DNA from: Bryobacterales bacterium
GTDB lineage: Bacteria > Acidobacteriota > Terriglobia > Bryobacterales > Bryobacteraceae
Assembly: GCA_027452065.1 (NCBI GenBank)
Contig: DAIDHC010000197.1
Coordinates: forward strand, 1-48,780
Length of the DNA stretch: 48,780 nucleotides
Direction: 5' to 3'
Shown here: piece after piece, positions 8,492-16,628 of the stretch
Numbering within the stretch: the first letter of the stretch is position 1
Layout of the letters: every line of letters begins with the position of its first letter
The notes under the pieces: model-generated
The model's database searches: none
Told to the model about the DNA's origin: nothing
Seen by the model: the letters and a program-made list of their open reading frames with translations, nothing else
Translations under genes and position numbers: made by a program

Positions 8492-9158
8492 CGGAACTGT
8501 ATTTCTGTTCGATGTGGACAACACTCTGCTGGACCATGATCGGGTGACGGCGGACCTGCGGCGGCACCTGGAAGTGACCGTGGGCGCGGAGCGGAGCCGG
8601 CGGTATTGGGATCTTTTCGAAAGCATCCGCGCCGAGCTTGGCTATGCGGACTACCTGGGCGCGCTGCAACGCTACCGGCTCGAGCATCCCCACGAGCCGC
8701 ACCTGATTGCCGTGTCGTACTACCTGATGCGGTATCCGTTCGCCAACCGGCTGTTTCCGAACTCTCTCGACGTGGTGGAGCGGGCCAAGAAGTTGGGTAC
8801 TGCAGTTGTGTTGACCGACGGGGACGTGGTGTTCCAGCCGCACAAGGTTTACGGCTCCGGCCTTTACGAAGTGTTCGAGGGCCGGGTGCTGTTCTATATA
8901 CATAAGGAACAGGAACTCGATCACGTGGCGCGCGAGTATCCGGCCGCTCGCTATGTCATGGTGGACGACAAGCTTCGAATTCTGGCGGCCATGAAGGAGA
9001 TCTGGAAGGACCGCCTCACGACGGTATTTGTGCGGCAGGGTCACTATGCGTTTGACGCCGCGACGCTGACGCGATATCCTGCGGCAGATATCTCGATCGA
9101 TCGAATCGGGGATCTTTTCGACTCCGGCCTGGAGTCGAGACTTGCACAAGGTACATGA
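8481..9158 (+). CDS. HAD-superfamily hydrolase
   Basis: 225 residues; the ATG at 8481 overlaps the upstream kinase gene by 11 bases and places HAD motif I at the N-terminus. Motif I is FDVDNTLLD (nucleophile Asp11, acid/base Asp13), motif II is VVLTDGD, a Lys follows in the FQPHKV segment, and motif IV is YVMVDDK. The cap is a small helical insertion between motifs I and II (about residues 20-85). The C-terminal half with FYIHKEQELDHV and TTVFVRQGHYA looks like a conserved uncharacterised phosphatase subgroup. It is co-transcribed with glucokinase and 6-phosphogluconate dehydrogenase, so a sugar-phosphate or metabolite-repair phosphatase is plausible, but the substrate cannot be read from the sequence. 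Confidence 0.85.
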   Translation: MGADGTVFLFDVDNTLLDHDRVTADLRRHLEVTVGAERSRRYWDLFESIRAELGYADYLGALQRYRLEHPHEPHLIAVSYYLMRYPFANRLFPNSLDVVERAKKLGTAVVLTDGDVVFQPHKVYGSGLYEVFEGRVLFYIHKEQELDHVAREYPAARYVMVDDKLRILAAMKEIWKDRLTTVFVRQGHYAFDAATLTRYPAADISIDRIGDLFDSGLESRLAQGT

Positions 9159-9509
9159 CGGAGACGGCCGGAAGGGCTGAGCGGGAATTGGCACTGGTGC
9201 GGGCGCACGTTCTGCGCGGAGGTTGCGTGAAATCGCGCAGCCGCCGGGTGTGGAGGCCCGCAACAGGGGTTCCGGCACCGCGAGCGGGACGGCGAAGCGG
9301 CTGGAAGCGACGGGAACGACAGGAGATCAGGGGGCAGTGCCGCTCAGGATCAGCCGGGACGAGTGGGTGCGGCAGCAGGATGAATCGAATGGACGGCGAA
9401 TTGCCTTTCTCTGAAACGACAGGAGGAAGAACCCGGACCGACGTGGTTCCGAGAGTCTCGTTCCGGTGGTGACCGTGGCCGTCACCGTCCTGGAGAAGCT
9501 GGTTGTCGA
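9159..9509 (+). other. 351-base gap upstream of the histidine kinase; no convincing gene
   Basis: Open frames here are Arg/Gly-rich and unlike the neighbours. One 63-codon frame (9223-9414) starting GTG has no Shine-Dalgarno and moderate third-position GC; I cannot support it as a gene. An inverted repeat GGTGAC/GTCACC with a 7-base loop lies at 9468-9486, about 23 bases before the kinase start, and could be a weak hairpin or an operator. No rho-independent terminator with a T-run is visible after the HAD gene. Confidence 0.4.
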
Positions 9510-10805
9510 ATGATCGTGATGCACCCAGATCGAACCAATCCGAGCGGGAGTCCCGAGGTCCCATCGCCGCCGGCGGCAAGCGACGGCGCCGGGACGGACG
9601 GGGCGCCTACGGAAGAGTCCCAGCCGGGATTTCGGCCGGCGGTGGATCTTTCCTCGTCCGAGGAGTTGGCCGGCGCGCAGGTTGCGGGCGAGCGGCGTTT
9701 CTGGGAACTTCTGGAAGCCTCCACGGATGCGATTGTCGAAATTGACGGCGCGGGGCGGATCCTGCTGGCGAATTCGGCTGCCGAGAAGCTGTGCGGCTAC
9801 CCTCGGGAGGAGCTGCTGGTCGCCGGCATGGAGCTGTTGATGGGCACCGAGTTTCGCGCGCAACATCAGGCTAGGCTGAAGGAGTATGCGGCGGCGCCGG
9901 CGGCCCGCATGATGGGCGGGGGACGAGCGGTGCAACTGACGCGCAAGGACGGTACGCAAGTGCCGGTGGAGATCAGCTTACGGCCGACGCGGGTACACGA
10001 AGAACTGCGGGTGACGGCGATCATTCACGACGTATCGGACCGGGAGAAGGCGGAGCAACTGGTGCGGGCGGCGAAGGCGCAACTGGAAGTGCGCAATCGC
10101 GAGGTGGCCCGGGCGAGCCGGCTTCAGAAAGACCTCCTGGACAGCGTCAGTCACGAGCTTCGCACGCCGCTTCACACCATCATCGGCTTTACGGAACTGC
10201 TGCAGGAAGAGCTGGAAGGGCCGTTGAACGATACGCAGAAGCGATTTCTGCGGCACGTCTATAGCGACGCGCTGCACCTTCTGGAAATGGTGAACGACAT
10301 TCTGGACATCAACGCCATCGAGGCGGGACGGCTCGACCTGCAGTTGACCAGCTTCGACGCCGCGGCCTGCATCGAGGAAGCCATCGGCACGATCGCGGAA
10401 ATGGCGGCGCTGAAATCCGTACAGATCGAAAATCATGTCACCGCGCCGCTGATGATTCAGGCGGATCGCGACCGTTTCGGCGAGGTGATTTACAACCTGC
10501 TCAGCAACGCCGTGAAGTTCAATCGAGAGAATGGCAAGTTGGGCATTGAAGCCGAGCTGGCGGGCGACCGGGTGCGGTTCTGCGTGTGGGACACCGGAGT
10601 GGGAATCGCCCCGGAGCAGTGCGCAACGATCTTCGACAGGTTCGGGCAGGCCGGGACGCGGCAAAGAGGGTCAGGCCAGGGAACCGGGCTTGGACTGCCG
10701 ATCACGCGCCGTCTGGTCGAACTCCATGGCGGCAGCGTGTGGGTGGAGAGCCGTGTCGGCGAGGGGAGCCGCTTTTACGGGACCTTTCCCGCGGCGAGCG
10801 CCTGA
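9510..10805 (+). CDS. PAS-domain sensor histidine kinase (soluble)
   Basis: 431 residues without a transmembrane segment, so a cytoplasmic sensor. A low-complexity Pro/Ala/Gly-rich leader (about 1-55) precedes one PAS domain (about 65-185: FWELLEASTDAIVEIDGAGRI ... YPREELL ... LTRKDGTQVPVEISL ... TAIIHDVSDREKAEQL). A short coiled coil follows, then HisKA with SHELRTPLH (phospho-acceptor His215), then the HATPase domain with the N box NLLSNAVKFN, G1 box WDTGVGIAP, F box IFDRFGQ and G2 box GTGLGLPI. All catalytic boxes are intact. No response regulator is adjacent, so it is an orphan kinase. The start lacks a good Shine-Dalgarno; the ATG at 9510 is the first in frame, and the ATG/GTG codons just downstream cannot be excluded. 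Confidence 0.92.
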   Translation: MIVMHPDRTNPSGSPEVPSPPAASDGAGTDGAPTEESQPGFRPAVDLSSSEELAGAQVAGERRFWELLEASTDAIVEIDGAGRILLANSAAEKLCGYPREELLVAGMELLMGTEFRAQHQARLKEYAAAPAARMMGGGRAVQLTRKDGTQVPVEISLRPTRVHEELRVTAIIHDVSDREKAEQLVRAAKAQLEVRNREVARASRLQKDLLDSVSHELRTPLHTIIGFTELLQEELEGPLNDTQKRFLRHVYSDALHLLEMVNDILDINAIEAGRLDLQLTSFDAAACIEEAIGTIAEMAALKSVQIENHVTAPLMIQADRDRFGEVIYNLLSNAVKFNRENGKLGIEAELAGDRVRFCVWDTGVGIAPEQCATIFDRFGQAGTRQRGSGQGTGLGLPITRRLVELHGGSVWVESRVGEGSRFYGTFPAASA

Positions 10806-10887
10806 AGGCTCCCAGCCTGGTTTTTGGCATCTCAGATGCTCAGACTGGTCCCGTCCGGCGGATTCGCTCAGGCGTGAGATCCGGACC

Positions 10888-10894
10888 AGGAGGG
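10888..10894 (+). promoter_or_regulatory. Shine-Dalgarno that fixes the small membrane protein start
   Basis: AGGAGGG stands eight bases before TTG-GAC-TCG-ATA at 10903. The longer open frame that begins inside the kinase gene gives an implausible hydrophilic N-terminus, so the TTG is preferred. Confidence 0.65.
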
Positions 10895-10902
10895 AGACCG
10901 GT

Positions 10903-11157
10903 TTGGACTCGATAACGATTGGCGTGGTTTGGGTGCTGTTGTCGGCGGGCGCGATTGCGATGGCCACGCTGCGGCGGTCGCCCGGTGTGCCGGTGAGCGC
11001 GGAGGCGCCGGACAGGAGCGGCGAAAGGCGGGAGCGCGAGACGCGCGAGGCGCCTTCGGTGGCCTTCACGTTTGCGGCGATGATCTACGGCGCGCTGCTG
11101 CTGGGCGGCTTTGCCTACCTCGCCTGGGTTCAGGCACGCCAGTTCCTGAACCACTGA
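10903..11157 (+). CDS. Small two-helix membrane protein of unknown function
   Basis: 84 residues from a TTG with a strong ribosome site. There are two hydrophobic helices, ITIGVVWVLLSAGAIAMATL (about residues 4-23) and VAFTFAAMIYGALLLGGFAYLAWV (about 52-75), joined by a charged, Arg/Glu-rich loop of about 28 residues, with a short tail QARQFLNH. I recognise no family. It follows the orphan PAS kinase by 97 bases on the same strand and ends 7 bases before the convergent permease gene. A role as a membrane partner of the kinase is possible, but only position supports it. Confidence 0.6.
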   Translation: MDSITIGVVWVLLSAGAIAMATLRRSPGVPVSAEAPDRSGERRERETREAPSVAFTFAAMIYGALLLGGFAYLAWVQARQFLNH

Positions 11158-11164
11158 GCCCGGC

Positions 11165-12325
11165 TCAAACGGCCAGTTGACGCCGGAAGCGCCAGGCGCT
11201 GAGTGCGACGATGACGGCGGCGAATAGTGCCAGCGCCAGCAGTTGAGGGGCGACGACTTCGATGCCCGAACCCTTCACGAGCACGCTGCGCGCGAGCACG
11301 GCGAAATGCCGCACCGGGTTGAGAACCGTGAACGGACGCATCCACTCCGGCATCGCCTCCACCGGAGTGAACGCCCCGGACAACGTAGCCAGTGGCGGAT
11401 TGATAAAGAAGCCCATGAGCTGCGCCTGGTTTCCGGTGCGGGCGAGGGTGGCGATGAGGGTTCCGAGTCCGATACCGCAGAGGATGCAAAAGGCGGCGCC
11501 GGTCATCACCACGGCGAGCGAGCCGCGGACCGGAAGCCCGAACACAAGGTGGCCGACCAGCAGGACCAGCGAGGCGCTCATCATGAGAAGCAGAAACAGC
11601 GGCACCATCTTGGCGGCGACGATTTCAAGCGCGCCGGCCGGCGTCATCAGCAGAGGCTCAATGGTGCCGGTGTCCTTCTCGCGGATCATGGTCGCCGAGG
11701 CCACGAGCGAGCCGTTCAAAATCAGCAGCACGCCGAAAACGCCGGTGACGATAAACCACGCCGTCTCCAGGCCCGGATTGTAGAGAAGCGTGACTCGGGC
11801 ATCGAGCGGGCGCGCCGCGGCGACGCCCGGGGAAGCGGTGGCGGCGGAGATGTTCGGGGAGCTCTGATGGGCGAAACGAGCGAGCGTCTGCTCGAGGTAG
11901 CCTTGGGCGATCTGGGCGGTGTTGGCGTTCACCGCGTCCAGGAGAACCTGAACCGGCGTCGTCGTGGCGAGCAGCGCCCGGCGGGTGAAATCCGGCGGAA
12001 TGACGAGTCCCAGATCCAATTTTCCTGCGGACAGATCGCGGCCAAGCGCTCCGGCCGACGGGTAGGAGCCGACCAGATAGAACGCCCTGCTCTCGGTCAG
12101 GGACGCGACCAGATCGCGGCTGTCCATCGTTTTGCTCGCGTCCACGACTCCGAGACGGAGGTCGCTGACCTGGGAGCTCAACGCGTAGCCGAACAGAACG
12201 ATCTGCAGCGTCGGGGGGACCAGCAGGGAGATCATCAGGCGGCGGTCGCGCCGGATCTGCCGGAGCTCCTTGGTCGCCAAGGCGATCCAACGTCCCGCGC
12301 CGCGCCAAAGTGAGCCATTCATCAT
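11165..12325 (-). CDS. ybhR: ABC-2 type export permease, second of the pair (YbhR-like)
   Basis: 386 residues. The N-terminal cytoplasmic helix WIALATKELRQIRRDRRLMISLLVPP leads into the first membrane helix (about residues 28-48). A large extracytoplasmic domain of about 130 residues (VVDASKTMDSRDLVASLTESRAF to the YNPGLETAW loop) follows, then five membrane helices. This is the ABC2_membrane_3 layout of drug and lipid exporters. The start ATG overlaps the stop of the upstream permease as ATGA, so the two are translationally coupled. The frame stays open past this ATG to 12739, but that extension is antisense of the first permease. It ends the operon, converging with the small membrane protein gene. 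Confidence 0.92.
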   Translation of the reverse strand: MMNGSLWRGAGRWIALATKELRQIRRDRRLMISLLVPPTLQIVLFGYALSSQVSDLRLGVVDASKTMDSRDLVASLTESRAFYLVGSYPSAGALGRDLSAGKLDLGLVIPPDFTRRALLATTTPVQVLLDAVNANTAQIAQGYLEQTLARFAHQSSPNISAATASPGVAAARPLDARVTLLYNPGLETAWFIVTGVFGVLLILNGSLVASATMIREKDTGTIEPLLMTPAGALEIVAAKMVPLFLLLMMSASLVLLVGHLVFGLPVRGSLAVVMTGAAFCILCGIGLGTLIATLARTGNQAQLMGFFINPPLATLSGAFTPVEAMPEWMRPFTVLNPVRHFAVLARSVLVKGSGIEVVAPQLLALALFAAVIVALSAWRFRRQLAV

Positions 12326-13428
12326 AAATCCAACTGCATCCGCCGGAGCCGCCACCAGGCCAGCGAATAGAAGAGGCTGCCGATGGCGCCAATGGCCAGA
12401 ACAGCCGGCCAAACCGCGCGCCAACCGCCTCCGCGCAAAAGCGCGTCCCGCACCACCTCGATGAAGTATCGCGCCGGGACCAGATTCGACACCCAGCGCA
12501 GGGCGGGCGGGATGTTTTCGATGGGAAAGATCAGGCCCGACAGCAGCATCGACAAAAGGAAACTCACCAAAGCGAGCGCCTGCACCGCCGCCGCCTGGCT
12601 GGGAATGGCGGCGCCGATGAGGACGCCGAGAGAGACGCCGCAGAACACGTACAGGACGCTGGCGGTTAGAAAGGCGCTCGGGTCCCCCACCAGCCCGACG
12701 CCGAACAGCGAAATCGATATGCCCAGCAGCAGCAACCATTCAGCGGCACCGATGACCATGCCGGCCAGAATCTTTCCGATCAAAAACTCGTGCGCCGAGA
12801 TGCTGGAGACATAGACCTGAAGAATGGTTTTTTGTTCCCCTTCCCGGGCGAGGCCTATCGCCGCCAGAAGCGAGGGAAAGATGCTCATAGCGAGAACAAA
12901 GCTGCCCGGGCCGTAGAATTTCCGGGAGTCGAGGCCGGGATTGAACCAGAGGCGGACCTCTGTGCTGACGTCGGAGACGGCGGCGGGCCGGCCGTGAGCG
13001 GCGCTGAAGGCAACGCTAATAGCCTTAGCCTTCCCGCGGACCAGCGTGGAGGTGTTGGAGTCGGTCGCATCCACCAGCATCTGTACCGACACGCCCGCCG
13101 CCCGGCGAAAATCCCTCTCGAAGCGCGCCGGAATGACGAGCGCGCCTTTTGCGCGGTTGGACAGCAGAGCGCTTTCCGGCGACCGGTCCGGCGCCAGCGG
13201 GACGATCTGAAATGACAGCGAGGCCCGGAAGGCGTCGATCAACTCACGCGACAGAGGCGTTTGGTCCAGGTCCTGAACGACGATCGGCAGGGAGCGGACA
13301 TCCAGAGAGATGGCGGTTCCGAGCAGAATGACGAGAATGGCGGGCAGAAGGAGCGCCAGAGCCACGGACAGCCGGTCCCGCCGCGTCTGCGAGAGCTCCT
13401 TGGAAACCTGGACGAGGATCCGCCTCAT
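12322..13428 (-). CDS. ybhS: ABC-2 type export permease, first of the pair (YbhS-like)
   Basis: 368 residues with the same architecture as its neighbour: cytoplasmic start ILVQVSKELSQTRRDR, a membrane helix at about 20-42, a periplasmic domain with VVQDLDQTPLSRELIDAF and the WFNPGLDSRKFYGPG loop, then five helices from about 175, including the AREGEQKTILQVYVSSI cytoplasmic coupling segment that contacts the ATPase. Both ends overlap neighbours by ATGA (with the ATPase gene at 13425-13428 and the second permease at 12322-12325). The two permeases should form the heterodimeric channel of the exporter. Confidence 0.92.
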   Translation of the reverse strand: MRRILVQVSKELSQTRRDRLSVALALLLPAILVILLGTAISLDVRSLPIVVQDLDQTPLSRELIDAFRASLSFQIVPLAPDRSPESALLSNRAKGALVIPARFERDFRRAAGVSVQMLVDATDSNTSTLVRGKAKAISVAFSAAHGRPAAVSDVSTEVRLWFNPGLDSRKFYGPGSFVLAMSIFPSLLAAIGLAREGEQKTILQVYVSSISAHEFLIGKILAGMVIGAAEWLLLLGISISLFGVGLVGDPSAFLTASVLYVFCGVSLGVLIGAAIPSQAAAVQALALVSFLLSMLLSGLIFPIENIPPALRWVSNLVPARYFIEVVRDALLRGGGWRAVWPAVLAIGAIGSLFYSLAWWRLRRMQLDL

Positions 13429-15338
13429 GGTCCCGCACCGGCGTTCCTGGCGGCCAGGGCCAGAAAGACGTCTTCGAGAGAATAGGGCTGAGGCTGGAGG
13501 TCGAGGAGCGCGATTCCGGCGCCCTCCAGAATTCCGCGGATTCGGGCCGCTTCGGCTTTTCCGTCGCCATCGACGATGACATGCACATGGTCGCCGAACA
13601 TCGACATCCTCCAGGGATCAAAGGCAGTCCGCAGCGCGTCCAGCGCACGCTGGGGCGAATCGACGCCCAGCACGCAGACGCAGCCGCCCTGCGCCTGCTT
13701 GACCCCGGTGGGCGAGCCTTCGGCGACCATCCGGCCGCCGGCCATGAAGCCCAGCCGGTTGCACTGCTCCGCCTCTTCGAGGTAATGCGTGGTGACCAGA
13801 ATCGCCGTGCCGCGGTCGGCGAAATAGTTGATCATCCTCCAGAACACACGGCGCGCCAAGGGGTCCACGCCGGAAGTGGGTTCATCGAGAAATAGCACGC
13901 GGGGCTCGTGCAGAATCGCCGCTCCGAAGGCGACTCTCTGCTTCCAGCCGCCGGGAAGACTTCCGGTCAACTGGTCCTGGTGGCCGGTGAGTCCGGCGAA
14001 CTCGATCACCCAGCGCTTCTTGGCGGCGCGCTCGGGAGCGGCAACTCCGTACACGCCGGCGAAGAAGTCCAGGTTCTCGCTCACGGTGAGGTCATCGTAG
14101 AGGGAGAATTTCTGGGACATGTAGCCGACCACACCACGCACCGACCGGGAGCGGAGCTGCTTGCGCTCGCCCGCCAGCTCGACGACACCGCTGGTGGGTT
14201 GAGACAGGCCGCACAGCATCTTGATGGTCGTCGTCTTGCCCGCGCCATTGGCGCCCAGAAGGCCGTAGATTTCGCCCGGGTGCACCTCGATGTCCACGTC
14301 CTGGACGGCCTGGAAGGAACCGAAGCGTTTGTTCATACCGTAGCCGGCGATCTCGGCGCGGTCGCGTAAAGACACGGGGGCGCGGGAGCTCGGAAAGTCG
14401 GGAACCTCCAGCCGCCCGCCGAGACGGCGCAGCAGAAGAACGAACGCGTTCTCGAGCGTGGGCGAAGCTTCGGCGATGGACGCCGGCGGAAAGCCTGCTT
14501 GTTTGAGGGCAGCGGCGACGGCCACTCGGCCCGATTCGGCGTTTTCCACCATGACGTCGAGCCGGTCTCCGAAACGCTGCACGTCGGAGAGCGTTGGTTC
14601 GCGGGCCAGCACCGCCTCGGCGCGGCCCAGATCGGCCGCCCGTACTTCAAGCCGCCGCAGATGCAGGGAGTCGCGAATGGCGGCCGGCGGACCCGCTTGG
14701 CGGATGCGCCCCTCATGCATCAGCGCCACCCGGTGGCACCTCTCGGCTTCGTCGAGATAGGGCGTGGCGACCAGAATGGTCATGCCGCCGGCCGACAGCC
14801 GCACCAGGGCATCCCAGAACTGGCGCCGGGACACCGGATCGACGCCCGTCGTCGGCTCGTCGAGCAACAGAATGCGGGGCTCGGCAATTAAGGCGCAGGC
14901 GAGCGCCAGCTTCTGCTTCATGCCGCCGCTGAGCTGGCCGGCGAGCCGATGGGGCACCTCCGCCATGCCGAACATGCGCAGGTAGCGGTCGCCTCGGCTC
15001 TCGATCTCGGCGTCGCTTACCCGCCGCAGGGCGCCGATATAGCGAAGATTTTCCTTGACCGTCAGATCGACATAGAGACTGAAGGCCTGGGTGAGGTAGC
15101 CGACCGAGTCGCGTGCGTCGCGCGCGGGCAGGCCGAGCACTTCGATTTCACCGGAAGTAGCCGGCATGACGCCGCCGAGAATATGGAAGATCGACGTCTT
15201 CCCCGCCCCGTCCGGGCCGATCAGGCCGAAGATCTCGCCCGCCCTGACGTCGAGGTCGACTCCTCGCACGGCCTCGAAAGCGGCGTAATTCTTCCGCAGA
15301 TCCCGCAGCCGGATGACCACGGGCGCAGGCGCCGTCAT
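13425..15338 (-). CDS. ybhF: ABC exporter ATPase with two fused nucleotide-binding domains (YbhF-like)
   Basis: 637 residues. The first ATPase domain has Walker A GPDGAGKTS (about 41-49), signature LSGGMKQK and Walker B ILLLDEPTTGVDP. The second has GANGAGKTT (about 360), the variant signature LPGGWKQRV and VLFLDEPTSGVDP. A DUF4162-like strand-rich segment follows each domain (VRAADLGRAEAVLAREP and GVDSPQRALDALRTAF). The fused layout is that of E. coli YbhF, whose complex YbhFSR with the YbhG adaptor exports drugs and cations. I chose the ATG at 15338, which overlaps the adaptor stop as ATGA, rather than the start 21 bases upstream; overlaps of this kind run through the whole operon. Substrate unknown. 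Confidence 0.93.
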   Translation of the reverse strand: MTAPAPVVIRLRDLRKNYAAFEAVRGVDLDVRAGEIFGLIGPDGAGKTSIFHILGGVMPATSGEIEVLGLPARDARDSVGYLTQAFSLYVDLTVKENLRYIGALRRVSDAEIESRGDRYLRMFGMAEVPHRLAGQLSGGMKQKLALACALIAEPRILLLDEPTTGVDPVSRRQFWDALVRLSAGGMTILVATPYLDEAERCHRVALMHEGRIRQAGPPAAIRDSLHLRRLEVRAADLGRAEAVLAREPTLSDVQRFGDRLDVMVENAESGRVAVAAALKQAGFPPASIAEASPTLENAFVLLLRRLGGRLEVPDFPSSRAPVSLRDRAEIAGYGMNKRFGSFQAVQDVDIEVHPGEIYGLLGANGAGKTTTIKMLCGLSQPTSGVVELAGERKQLRSRSVRGVVGYMSQKFSLYDDLTVSENLDFFAGVYGVAAPERAAKKRWVIEFAGLTGHQDQLTGSLPGGWKQRVAFGAAILHEPRVLFLDEPTSGVDPLARRVFWRMINYFADRGTAILVTTHYLEEAEQCNRLGFMAGGRMVAEGSPTGVKQAQGGCVCVLGVDSPQRALDALRTAFDPWRMSMFGDHVHVIVDGDGKAEAARIRGILEGAGIALLDLQPQPYSLEDVFLALAARNAGAGP

Positions 15339-16609
15339 CTGGTGCCGCCGCCGGGCCACGCTCCGCTGACCAGGATCTCGCCGTCGGCCGGCATGCCGGG
15401 TTTGGCGAACCCAGCCGGAGTCCGCAATTGCAGCTTCACGCCGACCACCTGCTTGACGCGGTCGTCGCGGAAATACGTGTTTTCGGGCGTGAAGGAAGCC
15501 TCCGGATCGATCCTGGTCACCACCGCGGCCATCCCGCGCTTGGGCGCCGAGTCGAGATACACCCGCGCCTCCTGCCCCAGCCGCACCCGTCCGATCGCAC
15601 CCTCGGGAATGAAGCCGCGCAGATAGACCCGGTTCAGATTCACCAGCGTGAGAAGAGGCGTCCCAGCGACCACCACTTCGCCGGGCTCGGCCAGACGCGT
15701 GGCGACGGTGCCATCGAAGGGAGCCAGGACGAGAAGATCCCGGCGCGTGGCCTGGGCCTCGGCCAACTCGGCCCGGGCGCGGGCAGCGCTGGCGCGGGCT
15801 TGTTCGATCTGCGCCTTCTGTTGCGAGATCTGCTCCCCGATGGCGGCCAGTTGGGCACGGTGAATGTCGGGATTGACCAGTGCCGCCTGGGCCGTCCGCA
15901 GCGCACCCAGACTGGCTTCCACCTGCTTCTCGTCCGCCTCGACGGCGGCGGCCTGGGCATCGGCGGCGCTTTGCATTTCCAGAGCCTGCTGGCGGGAGAC
16001 CTCGTCCTTCTCCAGCAGCTTCGCGTAGGCCTGGGCGTTGAAGCGCGCCATGGAATAGTTGGCCCGCGCCTGCGCCAGCGCCGCCCGCGCCGCCGCGACA
16101 CGCGCGTCGGCTTCGCTCACCCTGCCTTCCGCGTCCCGGCGCGATTGATCGACGCCCAGGCGGCTCTCCGAAGCCTGTTCACCCAGAACCCGCACCTGGC
16201 GCGCGGCCGCCTGCAGGGCGGCGTCGGCCTGCTCCACCGCCGCCTCCGCCTGGCGCTCGCGCGCCCGCACCTGTTCGTCATCCAGCTCCACCATGACTTC
16301 GCCGGCGCTCACGCGGTCGCCCTCGCGGAAGCGGATCTCGCGAATCCGGCCGGTCAGCTTTGCCGCGATGGCCGAATCGTCGCCCTCAATCCGCCCGCTC
16401 AATGCCACGATTCCTTCGGCCGCCGCGGGCGCGAAAAGGTGAAATACGAAGGCCAGCACCACCAGCCCGGCGATGGCCACCGCCGCCAGCGCCAGCAGCC
16501 ACTTCGCCCGGCTCTTCCGCTGCCCGCCCGGCGGCCGCGCACCCGCCGGCGTCTCAGGATTGCCGCCCGCGGCGGTGTCGGCCGGAAGGGGGGAAACATC
16601 GGTCTTCAT
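15335..16609 (-). CDS. ybhG: HlyD-family periplasmic adaptor subunit (YbhG-like)
   Basis: 424 residues. After a proline-rich cytoplasmic start, a single membrane anchor WLLALAAVAIAGLVVLAFVFHLF lies at about residues 36-58. The first half of the barrel-sandwich domain reads VALSGRIEGDDSAIAAKLTGRI...FREGDRVSAGEVMVELDD. A long alpha-helical hairpin, rich in Ala/Gln/Glu/Arg and strongly coiled-coil, spans about 110-290. The second half is LVLAPFDGTVATRLAEPGEVV, and a beta-barrel and membrane-proximal domain follow. The ATG at 16609 has GGAGGAG nine bases upstream. It links the inner-membrane ABC exporter to an outer-membrane channel that is not encoded here. The stop overlaps the ATPase start by four bases. 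The gene begins 19 bases after a universal stress protein gene, so that protein is probably co-transcribed. Confidence 0.93.
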   Translation of the reverse strand: MKTDVSPLPADTAAGGNPETPAGARPPGGQRKSRAKWLLALAAVAIAGLVVLAFVFHLFAPAAAEGIVALSGRIEGDDSAIAAKLTGRIREIRFREGDRVSAGEVMVELDDEQVRARERQAEAAVEQADAALQAAARQVRVLGEQASESRLGVDQSRRDAEGRVSEADARVAAARAALAQARANYSMARFNAQAYAKLLEKDEVSRQQALEMQSAADAQAAAVEADEKQVEASLGALRTAQAALVNPDIHRAQLAAIGEQISQQKAQIEQARASAARARAELAEAQATRRDLLVLAPFDGTVATRLAEPGEVVVAGTPLLTLVNLNRVYLRGFIPEGAIGRVRLGQEARVYLDSAPKRGMAAVVTRIDPEASFTPENTYFRDDRVKQVVGVKLQLRTPAGFAKPGMPADGEILVSGAWPGGGTR

Positions 16610-16628
16610 GGAACGATTCTCCTCCCGC

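Noticed and set aside
8885..8910. AT-rich inverted repeat CTGTTC...GAACAG with a TGTATA-like centre, considered as a dif site
   Set aside because: It lies inside the HAD coding sequence at a segment (FYIHKEQEL) that looks conserved for protein reasons, and the outer arms match the XerC/XerD consensus poorly.
9155..9472. 105-codon open frame starting ATGA at the HAD stop
   Set aside because: The product is Arg/Gly/Ser-rich without a recognisable pattern and lacks the neighbours' codon bias; it is not supported as a gene despite the overlap.
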